This document shows positions 57,614-64,000 of a stretch of DNA of 64,000 nucleotides, in pieces. Numbering within the stretch: position 1 is the first letter of the stretch; each line of letters opens with the position of its first letter. The notes below the pieces were generated by a model, which ran no database searches, had not been told where the DNA came from, and saw nothing but the letters and a program-made list of their open reading frames with translations. This DNA comes from Phlebiopsis flavidoalba (lineage: Eukaryota > Basidiomycota > Agaricomycetes > Polyporales > Phanerochaetaceae): positions 434,001-498,000 of the forward strand of contig JAOCPU010000001.1 of assembly GCA_035772785.1 (NCBI GenBank). Direction: 5' to 3'. The position numbers and the translations under genes are program-made.

Positions 57614-59339
57614 TTAGAGTGGTGGGTTGGCAGCAGACACAAGGTCTGGAAGTATGCCTGGAACCAGGTACCGGCCTCAGGGGCGGGCCTGGGCAGCGTC
57701 GGACTGTGGCGGGAGAGCGTGAGAAGCAGTGCGGCGAGCGGGGGCGGTGTGTAGCACTTACCAGAGAGCAGGTGGAGTCGTAGCGGGGCGAGGAGCTGTT
57801 GGAGGTACCGTCGCACTCGCCTCCGGGCTTGACCCAGACGATCGAGTCGATGAGTGACGAGCCCGGTGCTTGTCGTCGGGCGGGTACCGAATCCGGCGCC
57901 CTTGATGTTGCACCAGTCACCCCACTGCTGACGCAGGTTCTAGCTGGCCTGAACGACCCTGGTCGACGATGAATGTCGCCGGGAAGCCCTGAGACTGCAG
58001 CTCGGGCGCGAGGGCCTAGGTTTGACGAACAGTCAGCCAATGAGATAGAGGGGTATGATGTGGCAAGACTTACGTTGATGTAGTGGATCTCGTCGTAGTT
58101 GGGGTTGCCCTGCGTGATGGGGTCGGGGCTGGCGGCGCGCTCAGGGCGTTGTAGTTCGCGACGTCTGCGGGACTTGTTAGGAACTCTGGCGGGTTTTTAC
58201 TCCAGGAACGTTACTTACTGGTCGCGAGACCCTTGATGAAGGGAGACTTGCCAGCGGTGGTGAAGACCTTGGCGAAGAGCTGAGCGGCGGGAGACAGGTT
58301 GGCAGGCCAGCCGAGCCATCCAGCGTGGCCAGCATCCATGTACATGTACACGCCAAACCTTGGCAAGGTTGGTAAGCGCGTAGTTCACGCAGTTGAGGTA
58401 CGTGGTCTGGGCGTTGGCGCACTTATGGACGTTCAAGTTGGTGACCAGGTTCGCCAGTGAGTCGGGCCTCAATGACAGCGACGACGCGGACATCGGGGAA
58501 CTCTGTCGTGCATGGTTAATTCAACTGCCTCCAGAAGATGCAGGCGGAGATACGCACTCTGGATCTGAGCGACGATCTGGTCAATGTAGTTCTCGTAGTT
58601 GGCATGGCCCCATTGTTCGCCCGCGGCGATGCTGAACTCTCCATTGGAGGCCTTGGCGGCCGCAATCACGGTCGGGAAGGTCGTAGATGACGATCTGGAG
58701 GAGCTGCTTGGTGCCAGTGCTCTTGCCCAATGCGCTGGCATCAGAGAGATAGGTTCCGAGATCAGGGATCTTTGAAAACCGAATCTAAAGATTGTAGAAG
58801 TGAGATTCAGGTACGTTTGGTGGGGAGACGGTAGTGCGCACCGAGCCAGGTGAAGGTCGGGATGTTGGCAACGGACTTAGCCTTGGCCGCGAGGGTCGCA
58901 TCGGAAATCTGGGCAGCCGCGGCGGTGACCTCATTGGCGTAGTACGGGCTCAGGTAGATCTGGTAACCAGTCCAGGGGTTGTTAGCAGTGGGGGCGCTGG
59001 TCGAGGTGCCGCTGGGTGCGGATGAAGTGGCAGAGCCAGAAGAGCTGGCGGGTGCGCTCGAGTGGCTGCTGCTGCTGGCGACCGTGCTGGTGGGGACAGA
59101 TGCACCGGGGAATGCATTGACTGTAGTAGTCGTTTTGCTTCGTGCAAGTTGTTCCAGACACGCAAGTGGTGTGGGTCCAGCTGCAAGAGTCCGATGAGTA
59201 CCCTCATAGCTGCTGATTGATTCCGGTGTGACTTACACCAGCCAATACCACCGCATTGGCCCCACTCTTGAGCCTGGGCGGCGACGTATGCCGGGAGGAG
59301 AGAGGGGACGAGGGCGGCGAAGAATGCGGCGGACTTCAT
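57614..59339 (-). CDS. cel6A: Secreted GH6 cellobiohydrolase II with N-terminal CBM1
   Basis: This enzyme releases cellobiose from non-reducing ends of cellulose. From the ATG at 59339: signal peptide MKSAAFFAALVPSLLPAYVA, then CBM1 AQEWGQCGGIGW. An intron (about 59238-59181) splits CBM1, and it resumes TTCVSGTTCTKQNDYYSQCI. A Ser/Thr/Pro/Ala linker follows (TSTVASSSSHSSAPASSSGS), then the catalytic domain: NPWTGYQIYLSPYYANEVTA, ATLAAKAKSVANIPTFTWL, IVIYDLPDRDC (holding the catalytic acid Asp), ASNGEFSIA, DSLANLVTNLNVHKCANAQT, GKSPFIKGLATNVANYNAL, GNPNYDEIHYINALAPELQS, SSLIDSIVWVKPGGECDGTS, RYDSTCSL, and PEAGTWFQAYFQTL. The stop complement is at 57614-57616. All family landmarks are in order, with many introns. 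Confidence 0.96.
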
Positions 59340-59402
59340 GTTGCACCTAGGAAACCTTGGAAGAGGACTGTGACCTGGAGACCAGCAGAGCTCCCTTCGC
59401 TC

Positions 59403-59410
59403 ATATATAT
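59403..59410 (-). promoter_or_regulatory. TATA box of cel6A
   Basis: The minus strand reads CTCGCATATATATGAGCG, about 65-70 bases upstream of the ATG at 59339. The close, strong TATA element suits a highly induced secreted enzyme gene. Confidence 0.65.
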
Positions 59411-61159
59411 GCGAGCGGTGTGCTACTGGACGACTTCTTCGCGTTCGCGGGACAAGCATCTGGTGAATCAGAAAATGCCGGCGAAGACCCCGAGCACCGC
59501 AAGCGGATAGACGTCGGGGCGAGGTCAGTAGGTGGGCGACGGGTCTTTTCTGGAGGCGTCATGAGGTCCGCTCCTCCATCGAGCCAACGTGTGCAACGCT
59601 GAGATGCGCGTCGGTGTCAACGATCTGTCGCGACTGCACAAAGTGGTCGGTTGAAATTCGGTTAAACCCCTACGGAACCTAGGGCTCGAGAGAGGGATGT
59701 ACATACCGATGAATAGTGGCTTGGCTTGCAGTATCCACATCTTAGCAACATGGTACGCTAGTTCTCTGACGTCCACTCATGGCCGGTGAAGGCTAAGATA
59801 GAGTTGATCATTGCAGAGAATTTGCCCGTACGGGTGCAATGGACATCGCGCGTCCATCTGGAAGATGGTTCCTTGACATTTCGCGTGCTCCGAGTCCAAA
59901 TGAGACGCGTCAGAGCATGTAGCGGGAATATCTGGGCCCCAGGTTGAACAACATCACTTGACGGAAAGTGGTTCTGATTTGGTCGTTGAGCGTTCCGCAC
60001 TACCATAGAGCGACCAGCTTCAGCCAAAAGGCCAGACCACGAGGGGGGACGGCATCACAGAGGCTGGTCACCAAGAACCCGCGTTGATTCCGGTCACCAC
60101 TCCTCGGCAGCTATAGTGGACGAAGCCTGGTTGTATCCGGAAGCAGCAGACGATGTAAAGGAGGCGCTTGTGGCTTCGAGAGGAGGAAAATCCCGAACGA
60201 ACCTATTTGCAGCAATGTCGGTACAGTCTTTGGCATGATGTCGCGTCGACTTTGGCGATGCGAGAGCGTGCGGGGAAATAGAGGAAGCGATCAGTTCCGC
60301 GCCCCAGACCATACTTTCCAAGTTCGGCATAGACCTCGGATTGGGGAGGACAAATATGCGCATAAACCCGCGAGTATCATCAGGCGATCCCGTGAGCGGC
60401 TCCGGGTACTATAGTCTTTTGGACTTCGCGAGGAGATGGAAATATACCGACAACCTTACCGGAATTGGTTGATATGAAGAGACCGCGTCGAGAACTTAAA
60501 CAAAGTAGTCGAGGAGGTAAGAGTGCTTTCGGGCCTAAGTACGATTCGTTGAATGATACTCACAGAGAAGAGGCTAAGAGGGAGATATAGTACCTAAAGT
60601 GTGTAAACGTGCCCCACGGACGATGGTCAGTGTTCTTGGTCAGTCCGGTATTACCGATGACTGATGAGCCCAAAAGTCGGAAGAACGCAACGACCGTTTC
60701 AAAGTGGTGCAAGTCGCCGAGGACCTGGCTGGGCAATTATCCTGGGTGATTCGTCGTTGATACTTCGCAAAGCGCCAGTGTCTGCAGCGGAAGTCGTGGA
60801 CAACCAGGCTCAATTCGACGTTGCCAAGAAATGAGTTTCTGAAGGTTGTAGGTCGTAGAGGTCATATACTAATGCTTGTAGGTATTTAGGAAAAAAGAAC
60901 AAAAGCTTTATTGAAAGATATAGACCACAAAACCTAGGTGTCGTATCGGTCGTGGGTGAAGACGGTATTTGCTGGATAATTGAACGCCGAAAAAAGGGTT
61001 TCTTGTGTTGTGATAATGGCCATGAGTGGACGCGTAATGTCACTCGATGTTATTGAGTGCCCTCCAAAAAATCAGTCTACTTAGTTTCAATTAGACGCAT
61101 ATTTCCACAGTGATACAATCCGCAACGGTTTGATTCATCAAATTCCAGATGTCCTGTTA
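59411..61159. other. cel6A upstream region, 1.75 kb, no gene supported
   Basis: Two minus-strand frames of 89 residues (59758-60027 and 60094-60363, the latter with NPRSMPNLESMVWGAELIAS) look mildly protein-like but have no known motif. They could be exons of one unknown gene or chance frames. The rest shows nothing recognisable. Confidence 0.35.
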
Positions 61160-62076
61160 CTATCGTCTCCGTGGCGCGCCAGGCGGAGGAGGGTTTGGGA
61201 GACTGGCCGGCGGTAGCAATGGACACTCCCAAAACCACCTCCAGAACCGGCCGCATTTGAAGCCCACCGCCCAAGAGGTCGGATGTGGGCGTTACTTGGG
61301 GTATCTGTTCTTTGAGCGGTCCCGGTATAGAAATCGAGAATGTCTGGCCCCTTCTTTCAAGGCAGTAGTCCTTCTTAGGACCAGCAGGGAACCGTGTGGT
61401 GAAGGCTTTGTCTGTCTCCGAATTGACCGGGTTCTGAAGGGCTCGCCATCGTCTATCATAAAACCGTCAGAATGGTATACGGGCTATGAGGGACGTCCCG
61501 ACATTTACTTCGTGTAGTCCTTGTTAGTGTTGCAAAGCGGACATCTAAAGCAGCTTGAATCAACCAGTTCAGATGTTTTTTTATTGGAGATCATATGACG
61601 TACTGAAGTCAAAGCTATCTGAGCGTTCAAGGAAACCCATTCCGATTGTAGTAAGCCCCTCTTGCCCGCATCTTCCACACGAACAACGAAGTATCGTGAT
61701 GAGTCTAGTACTAATGCCTCGACGGATGGTCTCGCGGGATCATAGTCTGCTTTCGCAAACACACTGTGCTCCTCGATTGGGTAAGTTCGCGATCACGCTC
61801 AAACCCCAGTAACCACGCACGTTCGCTTAAGGAACATCAGCTATCCGTGTATCCGAAAGATTTTACGATGGATCATACCGGTTGTTTGCTAGAATCTTCC
61901 GAACTCGGATGGCTACACCAGTCGATCGTTTCAAATGCACATCACTCAGGTCGACCTTTCCACAATGGGCTACCAACGCCTCACCACAACTCCTCGCGCG
62001 CGATGACCTTCAATGCTTCTTCAAAGGCGGAATCTTGAAACACTGTCAGCCCAGGAGTAGTGACCAAAATAGACAT
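61160..62076 (-). CDS. NECAP-type adaptin-ear-binding endocytosis protein
   Basis: NECAPs carry a PH-like (PHear) domain and act with AP-2 in clathrin-mediated endocytosis. The proposed start at 62076 gives MSILVTTPG. Then CF and KIPPLKKH (in a shifted frame), GHRA, and the motif GVGSPLWKGR (62006-61977) follow. Next are a segment equivalent to IRLEDSSKQ near 61905, FAKADYDPARPSVEALVLDS then SRYFVVRVEDAGKRG, a short continuation, KEGARHSRFLYRDRSKNRYP, and a Pro-rich end PPASLPNPPPPGAPRR with the stop complement at 61160-61162. The combination PLWKGR, RLED and DSSRYFV-RVED is specific to the family. Frame breaks are dense. The first exon could extend further right than I show. Confidence 0.8.
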
Positions 62077-63055
62077 GAGTTAGAACGCCAGTAAATAAGA
62101 GAGTAACTCAGATGATCACTGAGGGGACATCCCTTGCCGGATGTACAATATGCTTCTCAACCTTTTCATATTCACCGAATCCTTCCCATGTCGCTACAGG
62201 TAGAGTGATAGAAAAAGGGTTCGAAGTCGCGACCAGGTATAGGTGTTATTTGTAGATAGGGTGCTCGAAGAGATAGGCAAGCGACGAAGAGTGCACTACT
62301 CGAACAGTCATCAAAACGGCTGTTACCCACGTGGAACGCGTTTCCTCATAGAACGAACCCACCGAATACAACCTTTATTCCGTGCACAGCCCGATCCTGG
62401 ATCTTTGTCACTTCGATATCAACCCACAGATGACCGGGTCCCCCAACATACCACCTATCAGTACCTCTGCGATTGAGATCGTGACGAGATCTCGCCCGCG
62501 TGCGGAGAACGGCCTTCGAGGAAGGACACCAACCACCGGCATTGGGTTCGGCTCCAGCTGCACCTCAGCCTGTCGACCCCGAGTCGCGGAACCTATTACT
62601 CTGCTGAAGTGGTGACACTTGGGTACTCCAGCCTCAGGCAGACGAACCATTCCAGAAGAGTCTTTCGCATCTTTGTTCGCGAGCTAGCCGCTCAATCCAA
62701 CTTCAAGCAACTGGTAGAGGACTGGTGAAGTTGTCCCGACTTGACATCAGGGACGTGCGTATGCTCTTATTCATGCGAACGATAGCTCGAAACCGACTGG
62801 TACAACTTCGTATTAGACCGATTCACACCTGACAGCCACCAATTAGAACGACACTCCTCTAGTGACGGTACCCCTGGTTCTGTCATATCTGATTCTAGAC
62901 GACGCGTATGCCATACCACATAAGTAATCACTGAGCATTTGGAGGGTCCTGACCATGTGCGAAGTATCCACAGCCGTTGCTAGCGACAACGCATCAACGA
63001 GTTACCACACCCACGATAACCTGAAGGCCTGAACCACTAGATGTTCAAACTCACT
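62077..63055. other. unassigned 1 kb
   Basis: Frames at 62243-62476 (+), 62382-62615 (+) and 62408-62650 (-) overlap in different phases with no motif that I know. Confidence 0.35.
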
Positions 63056-63190
63056 TATTCACAAACTTGTATGCCTCAGTGTCAGAGCGAAAATATGTAT
63101 CAAATGTGTTCCATGCGTGGCCCCAAAGAGGTTCAGTGAGGCCCATTCCAAGGAATTTACGATTCCCGGATAGTCGTGGACGTCGCCACA
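63056..63190 (-). CDS. Short coding-like exon of unknown family
   Basis: One minus-strand frame reads NRKFLGMGLTEPLWGHAWNT, FDTYFRSDTEAYKFVNK and is followed directly by TAA-GTGAG or, one base earlier, a GTGAGT donor. The texture is strongly protein-like, and a donor site at its end suggests an internal exon. I could not match it to a family, and the flanking exons are not visible. Confidence 0.35.
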
Positions 63191-64000
63191 ACTACTAACG
63201 GAGCTTCTCACACGCTTTTTTATCGGTGTGTCTTGTGCTACTATTGGACTCGCGCGGAGCACAAGGACTAAGCTACTTGAGGTAGGAGTACAGAGTCACT
63301 GTCCGGACGAGTGGGGCCTTGTGGTAATGTATGATCCACAACGGGACTATCTGCGGTACTAGTTACACATGCAACCTGACTGCAGTAATTATATTGGGCT
63401 GACTACTCGGCGAATCAGGTTGTCTTCTATTCAGCAGTACTATCATCTATCGTCATGTACCACTAAACTCCCGCTTTGAGTGATTCATTACTTTGTTTCC
63501 CAGCGGCCGACCCAGATACTAAATGGACCTTATGACGCCACCAAGGACCTACTCTCTCCGGTGCTTGTATCTTCGGAGAGTGCCATCAGTGGTAAAGGGG
63601 TCTGCTGCAGGTAATTTGAATCCTTATCATGATACACTGTAGATTCACTGTTGATTGATAAACAGGCCAGTCAAGCATTATGCCACACCTTTCGATGATC
63701 GTGAACTCAAACTTTGGAATAAGTAACTTGTATCAGCAATGTCGTTCGTCTCATACCATCTGTATATCTATCATCAGCCTGAAGTTTTGCGTAGCTTATC
63801 TGTTTATAGCACATCACTGTATTTGCTCATGATGGCTCCACATGAAAGGTAGATGGAGATCCGGAACGCGTACACGCTGACGGCTGCGCGTCTAGTAAAT
63901 GTCGTAGTGAGTGACAATTAACTGGGGCGTCTGTCACGACCAACATGTGTATGGACCTACAAGCGTCCATAGCCAGGTCCGCGCCAGTCCTATTCAGCTC
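63191..64000. other. right edge, no gene supported
   Basis: AT-rich with frequent stops in all frames. A plus-strand piece near 63515-63605 (NGPYDATKDLLSPVLVSSES) looks protein-like but is too short to call. Confidence 0.35.

Noticed and set aside
1..64000. Programmed frameshifting or heavy recoding as a cause of the many frame changes
   Set aside because: Slips occur in both directions, at no shared heptamer or structure, and in introns and promoters alike.
1..64000. CRISPR arrays, IS elements, rRNA or tRNA genes, retrotransposon polymerases
   Set aside because: None was seen on reading. There are no regularly spaced repeats, no reverse-transcriptase YxDD context, no terminal repeats, and no tRNA-like A/B-box pair that I could support by eye. 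A tRNAscan-SE or RepeatMasker run would settle this.

Overview
The window looks like a stretch of a basidiomycete (Agaricomycetes) nuclear genome, most likely from a wood-decay fungus. The reasons are compact genes with many introns of about 40-70 bp, a secreted GH6 cellobiohydrolase with an N-terminal fungal cellulose-binding module, a DUF6534-type membrane protein family that is expanded in mushrooms, and a CBM19-type secreted protein. Almost every recognisable gene, including essential ones (Sar1, RPA1, CKS1, NFS1), is broken by one-base insertions and deletions every few tens to few hundreds of bases. The homology continues in the next frame each time, so I read this as error-prone sequence and not as biology. 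Gene ends below were placed by following homology across frames and splice sites; gene spans therefore include introns and frame breaks.

Layout. 0-14.5 kb: the 3' end of a Ser/Thr-rich secreted protein (+), SRP receptor beta subunit (+), Sar1 GTPase (+), a glia maturation factor-type ADF-H protein (-), urease accessory protein UreD (+), a DUF6534 membrane protein (+) and an MFS transporter (+). 14.6-17.5 kb: an inositol polyphosphate 5-phosphatase with a C-terminal membrane anchor (-) and a secreted protein with two CBM19-like repeats (-). 19-29.5 kb: two tandem insulin-degrading-enzyme (M16) genes (-), each with its own TATA box. 30.2-38.4 kb: CKS1 (-) and two unrecognised plus-strand genes in an otherwise gene-poor, AT-richer stretch. 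38.4-50.5 kb: a dense minus-strand block of Tim54, SNW1/Prp45, RPA1, indoleamine 2,3-dioxygenase and 3-hydroxyisobutyryl-CoA hydrolase. 50.8-56.2 kb: tubulin-folding cofactor E (+), cysteine desulfurase Nfs1 (-) and an SR-type RNA-binding protein (+). 57.6-62.1 kb: Cel6A cellobiohydrolase (-) and a NECAP-type endocytosis protein (-). The last 2 kb hold only one short unidentified coding-like fragment.

Most genes are housekeeping genes of unrelated pathways: secretory traffic (SRPRB, Sar1, NECAP, 5-phosphatase), cytoskeleton (GMF, TBCE), mitochondria (Tim54, Nfs1, HIBCH), DNA replication and cell cycle (RPA1, CKS1) and splicing (SNW1, SR protein). Plant-biomass and accessory genes (Cel6A, CBM19 protein, MFS, IDO) are scattered between them. 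I see no biosynthetic cluster, transposon, CRISPR array or rRNA/tRNA gene. The most interesting points are the tandem IDE pair, with different linkers and an insertion at the zinc motif of one copy, the CBM19 internal duplication, the fused and truncated NFS1/SR-protein junction, and the two unrecognised genes near 31 and 37 kb. I found no convincing new multi-gene system.
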